Of a DNA stretch of 64,000 nucleotides, positions 26,972-35,837 are shown piece by piece (position 1 is the stretch's first letter; each line of letters begins with the position of its first letter). The stretch covers positions 1-64,000 of the forward strand of contig CALSSE010000023.1 in NCBI GenBank assembly GCA_943788935.1, in the 5' to 3' direction. The notes under the pieces are model-generated. The model worked only from the letters and a program-made list of their open reading frames with translations, had not been told where the DNA came from and did not search any database. Position numbers and translations under genes: made by a program. Origin of the DNA: an uncultured bacterium. GTDB lineage: Bacteria > Myxococcota_A > Bradymonadia > UBA7976 > VGTA01.

Positions 26972-28516
26972 CTAAGGCGTAGACTCTTTGATCATTTTGA
27001 GGGGATCATCCCCGCTCAGAGACCATAATCTCGTGAGGGCGAGATTATATTCATAAACTTCGCGATCATAATGAAGCGCGGAGGTAAAGTAGGCAGTAAT
27101 CGCGTCCAAGCCCTCTTTAACACTGACCAAGCCAACGCTTCTGCTCATCATCGTCGAGGTTACCCACTGCTTAGCCTGCTTTTGAGCCGACTCTCGAAAC
27201 GCTAAAGTCTCTCGCCGGCGTACTACCTCTATATATTGTTCGCCAAGCTCAAGTTTAATCTGCATCTTGAGACCCTCTAACTCTGCTCGCGCTTTAGAGA
27301 TCGCGGCTTCGCTCGCTTGGAGTTTTGAGGTGAGCTGAGCGACGTTTAGGCGCCACCTTAGACCGAGATAAGCACCATAGCCGAGGACATTAAAGGGGTC
27401 ATTAGCGAAAGGATCAGGATTGTCATCCGCTGATGTCCCTCTCGCGAAACCGAAGGTACCCACCAGCGCTATGTCCGGAAAGAAATTAGACAGCGCTAAG
27501 GCCCTCTGAGCCTCTCTCGCCATCACTTGATGCTGGGCTGCGATAAGCTCAGGGCGCTGCGCAAAAGCTCTATTGTTGTACTCTTCTTGGCCCTCTAATG
27601 TGACCTTTAGAGGCTTCAACTTAGAGCTTTTCAGCGTAAGCTCCTCTGATGATTGAGGCACTTTACAGCTGATCATAATCCCCTGGATCGCTCGTCTGCG
27701 CTGGCTCTCTACATCGGCCGAGGCGACCCCGAGTTCGCTCTCTTTAATCCCTAATTTCCTCAAGTCATTAGATGTATACTTACCGCTCTCCGCGACGAGC
27801 TCCCTCTCGATCTGTTTACGTAGTTTTTTGAGGTGGCGCCTCCCTTTCCGGAAAACTCTCTGGGCTCGCTTGGTGACCGCGAGACCATAGTACATCTGAA
27901 ATGCGAGCTGATCAAATCGACGCTGCGCGACTTGAGTCAAGGCTCGATAGGCGCTAACCCCAGCTTCAGCGGCCTCTCTACCATGACGTATTTTCCCAAA
28001 TGTATAGAGAGGCTGGGTGAGGGTCGCCGAAGTCCTCACGAACACCCCCATACCATCAACATCACTGATTCGCGCGTCGTCTTGGACATCTTGATTCGGA
28101 CAAGGGACTACTTGACTGAGGCCCGAGAGTGAACTCGTCTCACTCACGCAGTAGTTGAGGAGTCGACGTCTAGGTAGAGGAGCGATCAAGCTATCAAAGC
28201 TGAGGCTAGGGAAGAGGCTGCGCTTGGCCAAGGTGAGCTGACTCATCGCCTTCTCTAATTCAGCAGCGGCAATAGAGAGAGCAGGGTTATCACCACGAGC
28301 GCAGAGAGCGAGCCCCTCAGGAGTGATCGCTCCAAGATCGATCGCCTCTTGACGCCCCGTTCTCTCTGCTCCAACCTCAGCATAAACGACGTGTGGGAAG
28401 AGCGCTAAACACAGCAGGCATAATATCCTCCCCATCGTATGGACACTCACTGTGACCGATGAAGATCGAGACTCACTGTCGCTGCTCCCGAAGAGCGCTG
28501 TGGTCAGATCCACCAT
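26972..28516 (-). CDS. TolC-family outer-membrane efflux protein
   Basis: 514 residues. A signal peptide (MGRILCLLCLALFPHVVYA) begins at internal Met28 (ATG at 28435). The upstream ATG at 28516 has AAAGG nearby and overlaps the preceding gene, so either start is possible. The mature part has two OEP repeats rich in long helices: PALSIAAAELEKAMSQLTLA with FPSLSF, TATLTQPLYTFGK-like VRTSATLTQPLYTFGKI, then RPELIAAQHQVMAREAQRAL with FPDIALVGTFGF, the duplicated TolC pattern. It forms trimeric channels across the outer membrane. No inner-membrane pump or adaptor is adjacent; the neighbouring mlaC suggests a link with envelope lipid handling. Confidence 0.87.
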   Translation of the reverse strand: MVDLTTALFGSSDSESRSSSVTVSVHTMGRILCLLCLALFPHVVYAEVGAERTGRQEAIDLGAITPEGLALCARGDNPALSIAAAELEKAMSQLTLAKRSLFPSLSFDSLIAPLPRRRLLNYCVSETSSLSGLSQVVPCPNQDVQDDARISDVDGMGVFVRTSATLTQPLYTFGKIRHGREAAEAGVSAYRALTQVAQRRFDQLAFQMYYGLAVTKRAQRVFRKGRRHLKKLRKQIERELVAESGKYTSNDLRKLGIKESELGVASADVESQRRRAIQGIMISCKVPQSSEELTLKSSKLKPLKVTLEGQEEYNNRAFAQRPELIAAQHQVMAREAQRALALSNFFPDIALVGTFGFARGTSADDNPDPFANDPFNVLGYGAYLGLRWRLNVAQLTSKLQASEAAISKARAELEGLKMQIKLELGEQYIEVVRRRETLAFRESAQKQAKQWVTSTMMSRSVGLVSVKEGLDAITAYFTSALHYDREVYEYNLALTRLWSLSGDDPLKMIKESTP

Positions 28517-29373
28517 TGTTTTGTACCTTTCGGAGGGAGGAGTAAGTGCAGCCGTTCACCTAAGATAGGCCCAAGTCGTTTTCGACAGATCTCCTCTATC
28601 TCTTGGGGACTATGTACTTGACTGAAATGCATTAAGACCACCGCTTTATTCTTCATGAGAGGAGCCCATTCAAGGAGCTCTTCAATGTGTATATGACACC
28701 CTGCCCGAGCCACTTCGACTCCCTTTTTTTCACTAAGAAATGTACACTCAATGATCAACACCTCAGCCTCAAAAACCTCTGGACAATATTTGAGAGCATC
28801 GGGGAGAGTATCAGTGAGATATGCGACCTTAGGTCGCTCTACGGTGTGACTAATCTCCACGTTGGAGCGCTTGAGCTCTCTCAGCTCATCCCCTCTGAGA
28901 GATTGGTATTCTAGTCTCAACTTCTGGATACGCTCAAAGATCAAATAGCCTAGGGAGGGGACAGGATGAAAGGTCTTGAGCGCTTTCACCCACAACCGAT
29001 TCTTCAGATGCAAGATCTCACCAACCGCCATACTGTGCATGGAGACTCGTAGAGGCCAACGATGAAGCAGACTGAGTGAGTGTAAAGCTGCTTCTAATTC
29101 TTCTTCAACCCCTAATGGGCAGTAGATCTGAAGAGGAGGATGGTCACTCCCTGCGACCATTCCTCTCATCCCCAATAGGCTCGGCAAAGCACCGATATGA
29201 TCCAAATGAGCGTGACTCAAAAACAGACGAGAGGCAGTCGCGCCACGGCGAATTGCAAGTCCCACATCAAAGAGGCTGTCTAGCTCCGGTATATGTAAAG
29301 CGGTATATAAACCACCGAGTGAAGCCCCCCGTAGTGTATAAGACCCGATATTTATCTCAGTGAGCATACTCAT
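28504..29373 (-). CDS. RNase Z-like metallo-beta-lactamase-fold hydrolase
   Basis: 289 residues. The MBL zinc motif SHAHLDHIGALPSLLG (about 53-68) is intact. Later ligands are probably VAYLTDTLPDAL (Asp) and VVLMHFSQVHS (His). The overall pattern (small, no beta-CASP domain, ending with the FSQ segment) fits the RNase Z / ElaC group, which trims tRNA 3' ends, though a cyclic nucleotide phosphodiesterase or other MBL role cannot be excluded. The ATG at 29373 overlaps the stop of the upstream lipoprotein gene (ATGA), and its own stop lies inside the start of the TolC gene, so translation is coupled. Confidence 0.8.
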   Translation of the reverse strand: MSMLTEINIGSYTLRGASLGGLYTALHIPELDSLFDVGLAIRRGATASRLFLSHAHLDHIGALPSLLGMRGMVAGSDHPPLQIYCPLGVEEELEAALHSLSLLHRWPLRVSMHSMAVGEILHLKNRLWVKALKTFHPVPSLGYLIFERIQKLRLEYQSLRGDELRELKRSNVEISHTVERPKVAYLTDTLPDALKYCPEVFEAEVLIIECTFLSEKKGVEVARAGCHIHIEELLEWAPLMKNKAVVLMHFSQVHSPQEIEEICRKRLGPILGERLHLLLPPKGTKQWWI

Positions 29374-30662
29374 TGTGTGTCACTCTTTGACTGATTCACC
29401 TCAACATCAATAGAGAGCTGATAGCGGCATGGAGACTGGGGTAAAAAATTGCTAGACCATCGTTTTGTTACGGAGGTCACACAAGTGGTGAGATCGGGAG
29501 AGATGATCATCGCCTCAGAGACTCGGGGAGCTGAGCGATCTTCTGGTGAAAGCATCAAGTCTTGGCTCAACCTGAGATAGCCGCTAAACTCAAGACCATT
29601 AGTCAGCTTATTACGCTCATCTTTATTGTGTTCAGCTACCCCCTCATTGTACTCAGCTACCCTCTCTTTTTGATCGCTCAAAGGGTCAATAGAGGTCTTT
29701 TGATCAGCGTTTTGAAACTTCTTTACGAGCTCCTTGTCTTGCTGTTCTCTGATAGAGCGTCCTCCTCTGCCCCGACTGACATCCACCCTCTGCCTAAGCT
29801 GATTAGACGTTAAATATCGACTTCTCTGAGCGGCATAAAGTAAGGAGGATTGACATCGCTCTTGAAGAGCATTCTTTAAGACCTGTAGACGTTTAGTCCA
29901 CCGATTCTGTAGGCGATTACAGCGTTTAGAACGTTTACCCTCTGTCGTTTGAACCTTCGCCTGGGAGACGCTTAAGCTCGCTCTCCATCCTGACTCTATC
30001 GACCCACTCCCCTTCTGTCCGATCACCCCTAGGTTTAGTTGGGCGAGAGAGCTCTGTGGTTGATGGTTGCTCAGCTCTCGATAGCTTGTCGCTGAAAATC
30101 TAGATGGTGCGTTAAGATCAGTTAAGGGGATCTCCTTACGAGTAGTCATCGAGACCTCTACAGGATCGCTCCAGCCGACGATCTCACCAATCTGCGCCAC
30201 CCCTCCTGTACTGTTCTGACCATATCCCGACGTGGTCGCCCAAAACAAATGTCGACTCACTCGACTCTCTGAACTCGACGAATCACTCTGCTTAAGGTCG
30301 ATCTCAAAAAGGATATGGTGGTCAAGGGTCCTGACTCGTGCTAATCGAACCCACTTATCCCCTGACTTCAGCGCTTTATAAAGTGGAAAAGATGTCCAAG
30401 CGAGCTGATCATTCATATAATCTTGTACGACCTCCCACTGTTGAGTGCGGAGAGCTTCAATGAGCCTCCCCATCTGATCTACAGAGCGCTCTTCACTGCA
30501 GCTACATAAACCACTAAAAAATGATAATAGCGTTAGGATCTGAGCATAGTTTGACACTCGACGAGAGAGCGCCTGACCCCATTGATCGCTAAAGGTATAA
30601 CGCCAGCCATCATCTCGCTTTCGTCTCAGAATAGGCGGGGAGGATCGATCACTCATCTGCAT
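29370..30662 (-). CDS. putative lipoprotein of unknown function
   Basis: About 430 residues. The start is uncertain between TTG 30665, ATG 30662 and ATG 30656, all overlapping the end of the upstream lipoprotein gene. After a 40-residue charged leader comes a hydrophobic segment and a lipobox-like LCSC (YAQILTLLSFFSGLCSCSEE), so it is probably lipid-anchored. The middle contains alternating beta-like segments (WVRLARVRTLDHHILFEIDL) and a basic, Arg/Gln-rich region about residues 235-310. Two cysteines near the C-terminus (TTCVTSV and SPCRYQL) may form a disulfide. I recognise no family. It sits between another lipoprotein and the RNase Z-like gene. Confidence 0.7.
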   Translation of the reverse strand: MQMSDRSSPPILRRKRDDGWRYTFSDQWGQALSRRVSNYAQILTLLSFFSGLCSCSEERSVDQMGRLIEALRTQQWEVVQDYMNDQLAWTSFPLYKALKSGDKWVRLARVRTLDHHILFEIDLKQSDSSSSESRVSRHLFWATTSGYGQNSTGGVAQIGEIVGWSDPVEVSMTTRKEIPLTDLNAPSRFSATSYRELSNHQPQSSLAQLNLGVIGQKGSGSIESGWRASLSVSQAKVQTTEGKRSKRCNRLQNRWTKRLQVLKNALQERCQSSLLYAAQRSRYLTSNQLRQRVDVSRGRGGRSIREQQDKELVKKFQNADQKTSIDPLSDQKERVAEYNEGVAEHNKDERNKLTNGLEFSGYLRLSQDLMLSPEDRSAPRVSEAMIISPDLTTCVTSVTKRWSSNFLPQSPCRYQLSIDVEVNQSKSDTQ

Positions 30663-31893
30663 CAACCTCCAACGATGGAGCTGTCGCTTCAGCGCTATGT
30701 GGAGCGATCGTCAAGGGTAAGTCATCGTCTATTTGGCGAGCAAGATCAATAAAGTAGAGCAGACTAGCGACCGTCGTAGAGGGCTCTATATGAATCGATA
30801 ACCCATCAAGCTCCGCTCGCTGTCGCGCTCGCTCCAATAGACTGAGATAGGTGTTACTGGATTGTCGTGAGAATGATCGATCATCTCCTAAACTTGACTC
30901 CCAACTCACCACATCACGCGTCTGCTCTCTTTGTTCTTGATCAGTACGCTGAATGGTAAGTTGGCTCTGAGTATTGCTCAGTTGAGCATGCAATAACCTC
31001 TGCGGGCTGGTGACATGAAGTCGACTTACACGACCGTTTAGATAGATCATCGCCGGACCTTTGCGGCTACGGGCGAGAAGACTCACTTGCTCCGCTCCTG
31101 CGCCTTCACACCAAGCCATCAAGTCAACAACCTGAGCGGCTGGAGCGCCTGCAGGGAGCGCAAGACTGACGTGCCGAGTATAGGTCGCTTGTGATTGATG
31201 AGCGAGTCGTTGTCGCTCAGAGAAAGAGGAGCTGAGCTGTTCTGAGAGGGTCTGTCGATTAGCGACTCCATCAAGCGGTAGTCCATCGACAAATGCCAAA
31301 GGAGGGACCCAAACGACCACCACGCTTGAGAGCGGTCGACCGCGGTTATCGCGACCACTTAATCCACCATGCCATTCCGAGCCACGTCGAACCCATGGTA
31401 AGGATCGTTCACTCGATACCTGATCATTCCCGGGCGGGGTAACGAGCTCTGTCAACTTGAGATAGGCGCTTAAAAAAGGGAGCGCGTGTAGTTCCCATGG
31501 TAAGTTTGGGAGTCCTTGGCGGCGATGAAGAGTAAATTCGAAGAGTGAAGGCCACCCCCCAACTAGATAAGCATAGTAACCGGTCCATTGGCCATGGAAT
31601 CCCTCACTAATAGAGAGTAAGCCCAAAGGCTCCAAGCCTTCTCCTATTGAGCTGAGTAACCGTAACTGTTCTACCGCTTCATCACCGACATAGCGGCTAT
31701 CGATTCGTCGCTCATTTATCTCGGGAGAGAGCGCACTCTCAAAGATAGATTCGGCGACCAACCAAGGGCTGCGCTGAGCGTCTCCTGTTCCTTGGCATCC
31801 CCCTAGTGAGCAGAGGAGCATGATAAGACAGATGAGCGCGTTTTTGCCATATAGAGGAGTTTCCTCAGCGCTGTAGGACACTCTCAATCTCAT
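30649..31893 (-). CDS. putative lipoprotein of unknown function
   Basis: About 414 residues from the ATG at 31893, seven bases after the E1 stop; an earlier in-frame start at 31947 would overlap E1 by 47 bp. The leader has a hydrophobic stretch and lipobox (LICLIMLLCSLGGC). The mature part holds a region predicted beta-rich, then VSLALPAGAPAAQVVDLMAW with VSLLARSRKG, and at the end IHIEPSTTVASLLYFIDLAR. These two alpha/beta segments resemble the periplasmic fold of ExbD/TolR proteins, but this is a weak similarity. The gene overlaps the next lipoprotein gene. The paired lipoproteins may work together in the envelope. Confidence 0.7.
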   Translation of the reverse strand: MRLRVSYSAEETPLYGKNALICLIMLLCSLGGCQGTGDAQRSPWLVAESIFESALSPEINERRIDSRYVGDEAVEQLRLLSSIGEGLEPLGLLSISEGFHGQWTGYYAYLVGGWPSLFEFTLHRRQGLPNLPWELHALPFLSAYLKLTELVTPPGNDQVSSERSLPWVRRGSEWHGGLSGRDNRGRPLSSVVVVWVPPLAFVDGLPLDGVANRQTLSEQLSSSFSERQRLAHQSQATYTRHVSLALPAGAPAAQVVDLMAWCEGAGAEQVSLLARSRKGPAMIYLNGRVSRLHVTSPQRLLHAQLSNTQSQLTIQRTDQEQREQTRDVVSWESSLGDDRSFSRQSSNTYLSLLERARQRAELDGLSIHIEPSTTVASLLYFIDLARQIDDDLPLTIAPHSAEATAPSLEVDADE

Positions 31894-31900
31894 CGCTCGC

Positions 31901-33938
31901 TCAGTAACCAGCGATCTCTCGAAGTTGAGCGAGGACATCTTCTTCATAAGGGAGCGTCGCTCTCTCGATGATACGAGAGAAAGCGACCGGTACGTCTTTC
32001 GCTCCGAGTCGATAGACGGGGGCGTCCAACCACTCGAAGAGATGACGAGAGATCGTCGCCGAAATCTCGGCGCCGAAACCTTGAGTCAAGTGGTCTTCAT
32101 GAACGATGAGTACCTTACCGGTCTTCTTGACTGAAGCAGCGACAGTCTCAAAGTCCCAAGGGCTGATACTTCGCAAATCAATCACCTCGACCTCGACTCC
32201 CTCTTTGGCCATCTTATTAGCAGCGCGTAAGCTCCAGTGAACCGGGGTTCCCCAGGAGACAACTGTGATATCAGTCCCCTCGCGTCGGACCCTCGCTTTA
32301 CCGAGAGGGACAATGTGTTCTTCATCACAACGAGGGGTCGCCGCGAAGTTCTGATTGTATAAGAACTTAGGCTCCAAGAATAATGTCATCCCTTGATTTC
32401 TGACACAACTGCGTAATAAGCCCGCTGCGTCATCAGCGAATGATGGGGCGACGATCCTCACTCCCGGAAGGTGTCCAAAGATCGCCTCCACATTTTGAGA
32501 GTGATAGAGTCCACCGCCGATATAGCCTCCACTAGAGAGACGAATGGTAACATTAGGACAGAATTGACCCTTAGTACGCCAATATTCGTGACTCATCTCT
32601 ACGAGCTGCTCCATCGCAGGCCAGACGTAATCAGCAAACTGAGCCGCCTCAATAACCACCCGAATATCATCCCGGTAACGACTCACCCCATTAGCGGTCC
32701 CCACGATGTAGTCCTCGGCGATAGGACCATTGAAGACTCGGCCTCGACCAAACTTTTGTTGCATATTCTTGGTGACATTGAATACGCCACCCTTCTCTTT
32801 ACTCGCTACATCCTGTCCCCATAGGAAGGTGTGCTCATTTCTCTCAAACTCGGCATGAAGAGTCTCATTGATCGCCTCACGGATCTTCCATTTGCTGTCT
32901 ACCGCTGGAGTAGCGGTCTCTGAGACAGACAACATAGGAGGCCAAGCGAAGTCTAACACTGAAGAGGGATCAGGGTCAGGTGAGGCCTCTACAGTCTCAC
33001 ATGCTTTTTGTACAGCGGCCTCATTATCAGCCTCAATATGAGCGAGCTCCGCCTCAGTTGAGACCCCTTCCTTAACCATCAAGGCGCGCAATTTAGAGAC
33101 CGGATCAGCTTTAGCCGCCTCCTCTCGCTCCTCTTCTGATCGATAGAGGATATGATTGTCTGAGTTTGAGTGAGCGCCAATACGCACACATTGGGCGTGA
33201 AGTAACACTGGCCCCTCGCCTGTCTTGATATACTCTAAGGTCTCCAGCATCCCTCGATAGCAGTCGAAATGGTCTGTCCCATCTACGTTGATGATCTTGA
33301 GGTTCTTTAGACCACGATAGTTATCAGAGACGACAGGGTTTGCGCTCTGCTCACTGACCGGTACTGAGATCCCGTAGCCATTGTTTTGAATAACAAAGGA
33401 CCACCGGTAGCTGCTCACGACTCGCCCCATTGAGCGCCTCATAAACATATCCTTCGCTAGTGCTAGCCTCTCCTTGGCTTGAAAAGGCGACCCCATCTCC
33501 TCCATAATATTTAGCGGCTCGCGCTACTCCCACAGCGTGGAGAGTATGATTGCCGGTGCATGAGGAAACATTTTGAACACCAATCGATGGCTTGGCGAAG
33601 TGGTTTGACATGTGTCGACCACCTCCCGCCACATCTCCCTCTTTCGAGAGACCATTCATGATAATCTCTTCAGGAGTCAAACCCGCCGCTAGCGAAGTGA
33701 GGAGATCTCTGTAATAGGGAAAGAGGAAGTCTTTGCCAGGACGAAAGGCTCGTCCCAAAATGAGCTGTATACCGTCATGTCCTGCGAAAGGAGCGTGGTA
33801 GCTCCATCCTTTCGCTTTACGAATATAACCGACCGCGCGGTCCTCTAAGAGTCGCCCTAGATGGTTGATCTGATACCATGCCTTAATTTCGTCAAAGGCT
33901 ACGCCACGATATTGTTTGGATGCTGTTTCTGTGTTCAC
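31901..33938 (-). pseudogene. fused alpha-beta 2-oxoacid dehydrogenase E1, frameshifted at about 33398
   Basis: Two overlapping frames together encode one E1 of about 679 residues. The first (33938 to about 33400, GTG start with AAAGGAT upstream) gives the alpha part with FAGHDGIQLILG, the substrate-binding region, and the start of the thiamine-diphosphate motif GGDGVAFSSQGEAS. The second (about 33398 to 31901) resumes with FVIQNNGYGISVPVSEQ, completing that motif (GDG...NN), then the beta subunit (FLWGQDVASKEKGGVF, RIVAPSFADDAAGLL, VVSWGTPVHWS, LIVHEDHLTQGFGAEI). One extra base in the coding-strand CC before TTTGTTATT explains the shift. E1 decarboxylates pyruvate or branched-chain 2-oxoacids in PDH/BCKDH complexes. 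No E2 or E3 is adjacent. It could be a real lesion or a sequencing error. Confidence 0.85.
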
Positions 33939-34232
33939 TTTCGATCCTTTAAGCGATAGTAGTCAGGTGGCGATGCACCTATTATTTGATCAGATGAGGG
34001 GTGGCTTATTTGATGAATACTCTATGTAAGACCCCCCCCATAGGTCAAGCCTAGTCATACTATTAATAGGTTTATCTCTTCAAACTAGGATTGATCACTC
34101 CTGTGTTTAGATAAAACAACCCAATGATACTCCATTATAGGGCGAATCTCCTTGTCGATCTCCCTCGCTATTGCTATGAAACCAATCATAATCTCTCTTT
34201 AATGTCTCCGTATATTCTCTGAGGTACCCCTT

Positions 34233-35837
34233 ATGGCTGAGCAGAAATATAGTATTGTTCACAAGCTAGATGCTGGTGGTATGGCCGAAGTATGGAAAGG
34301 TAAAGCGACGAGTATGAGGGGCTTTGAGAAGCTCGTCGCTATCAAGCGTGTCCTCCCCGATCTCGCTAAAAAAGGAAACTTCATCGAGATGTTCCTCGAT
34401 GAAGCTCGACTCTCACTCCACCTCAATCACGCTAATGTGGTGCAGACCTTTGATATTGGGACCTCTGATGGCGCCTATTTCATCGTCATGGAGTGGGTAG
34501 ATGGGATCAACCTTAAAGGGATCTTAGACAGCATTAAACTGAGTGGAGATCGTATCCCTGTTGAGCAAGCGCTATTTATCGCTCAAGAGCTCTGTAAGGG
34601 TCTACATCACGCGCATCGTCGCAAAACCCCCGATGGTCAACATCTCAATATCGTTCACCGAGATATCAGCCCTCCAAATCTCCTCCTTAGTCGAGAGGGA
34701 GAGATCAAGGTGGTTGACTTCGGTTTAGCCAAGGCCGCTACCCAAGCCCTCACCACCGATCAGGGGATGGTCAAGGGTAAATTCAGCTACCTCTCGCCCG
34801 AAGCCGCTTGGGGTAAGCCCGTCGATGAGAGGGCTGACATCTTCGCAGTCGGCGCCTTGATTTGGGAGATGCTCGCTGGCCGACGACTATTTGAAGGTGA
34901 GAGTAATAAAGAGACCGTGCTCATGGTGCGTGAGGCGGTTGTTCCCTCCCTCGACGGGATCAACCCCTACATAGATCAAGAACTAATGAATATCATCTAC
35001 CGCTCTCTCGCCCGAGAACCTGATGATCGTTATTCGACCGCAAAACAGCTCGGTCAAGATATCTCGAGTTATCTCTTTAAGCATCATCTCTATGTCACTA
35101 GCTATGAGATCGCTGATCTCGTAGAGAAGACTCTCTCCGAGAAGGAGAAGGATCGTAAGTTAGAGCCCTCATGGCTTGATGATGTAGGCATGGTTGAGGA
35201 ACAACTGGTCCAATTTACCTCTCTTGAAGACCTCCACCGAATGAGCTTTCGATCGGTTTCAGAGGAGAGCGGGATTAATAACCCCAGTCTCCTTAGGGGA
35301 GAGGACCCGCGGGGCTGGGTTGAAGAGATGGGGATGAACTTCACTCCTACCCCTGTCGGTCTTAACGGAGGAGGCGCACAACTTGATCTCAGCCAAGGAG
35401 AAGGCAACGCTAAGGGTGCATTTCAGCTGACCACTCAACCAACACCAAATAGTCTCGATCAGTCCCTCATGAGTCCTCAGTCAACAAGCGCGGCTCAATC
35501 AACAAGCGCGACTCAATCAACAAGCGTGGCTCAATCAACAAGCGTGGCTTCCGGCTCCGCCTATCTTAGCTCAGCGAGACAAGATCCTCATCCGCAAGAA
35601 GAGAGACGAGGTCTACAGTGGTGGATCTACCCACTCATCGCCTCTATATTAATGATGTTAGGCCTCTTAGTCGGCACCTATCTCCCCAGACTTATCGTCC
35701 CCTCCCCCTCGGTTGAGATGACTCCTACTCCACCCGCCCCTATCGATGACCAAGAGGTTAGAGACGTTAATGCGCCGCCTATCGAAGAAGAGTCTGAAGA
35801 TGATCTAATCATCGAAGGGGAGATTAATTTTGAGTGA
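34233..35837 (+). CDS. membrane Ser/Thr protein kinase (PknB/Pkn type)
   Basis: 534 residues. The kinase domain (about 7-275) has a glycine loop LDAGGMAEVWKG, the ATP-binding lysine VAIKR (Lys38), catalytic HRDISPPNLLL (His142-Asp144), the DFGLAKA metal site (Asp162) and APE-like SPEAAWG. All key residues are present, so it should be active. HRDISPxN is common in myxobacterial Pkn kinases. A Ser/Thr/Gln-rich stretch with STSAAQ repeats (about 417-439) precedes a transmembrane helix (WWIYPLIASILMMLGLLVGT, about 463-482) and an acidic exported tail. An AT-rich TATATT and a GAGG site precede the ATG. The next gene, a TPR-methyltransferase, overlaps its last codons, so the two are coupled. Confidence 0.93.
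   Translation: MAEQKYSIVHKLDAGGMAEVWKGKATSMRGFEKLVAIKRVLPDLAKKGNFIEMFLDEARLSLHLNHANVVQTFDIGTSDGAYFIVMEWVDGINLKGILDSIKLSGDRIPVEQALFIAQELCKGLHHAHRRKTPDGQHLNIVHRDISPPNLLLSREGEIKVVDFGLAKAATQALTTDQGMVKGKFSYLSPEAAWGKPVDERADIFAVGALIWEMLAGRRLFEGESNKETVLMVREAVVPSLDGINPYIDQELMNIIYRSLAREPDDRYSTAKQLGQDISSYLFKHHLYVTSYEIADLVEKTLSEKEKDRKLEPSWLDDVGMVEEQLVQFTSLEDLHRMSFRSVSEESGINNPSLLRGEDPRGWVEEMGMNFTPTPVGLNGGGAQLDLSQGEGNAKGAFQLTTQPTPNSLDQSLMSPQSTSAAQSTSATQSTSVAQSTSVASGSAYLSSARQDPHPQEERRGLQWWIYPLIASILMMLGLLVGTYLPRLIVPSPSVEMTPTPPAPIDDQEVRDVNAPPIEEESEDDLIIEGEINFE
35481..35549 (+). repeat. 18-bp in-frame tandem repeat (STSAAQ), 3.8 copies
   Basis: The unit tcaacaagcgcggctcaa recurs with single-base variants and encodes STSAAQ/STSATQ/STSVAQ just before the kinase membrane helix. 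The serine/threonine content makes it a plausible autophosphorylation linker. Confidence 0.9.

Noticed and set aside
31901..33505. The E1 beta-containing frame as an independent gene starting at 33505
   Set aside because: Its first 35 residues are out-of-frame alpha-subunit sequence; the real homology begins at about 33397 and continues the upstream frame.
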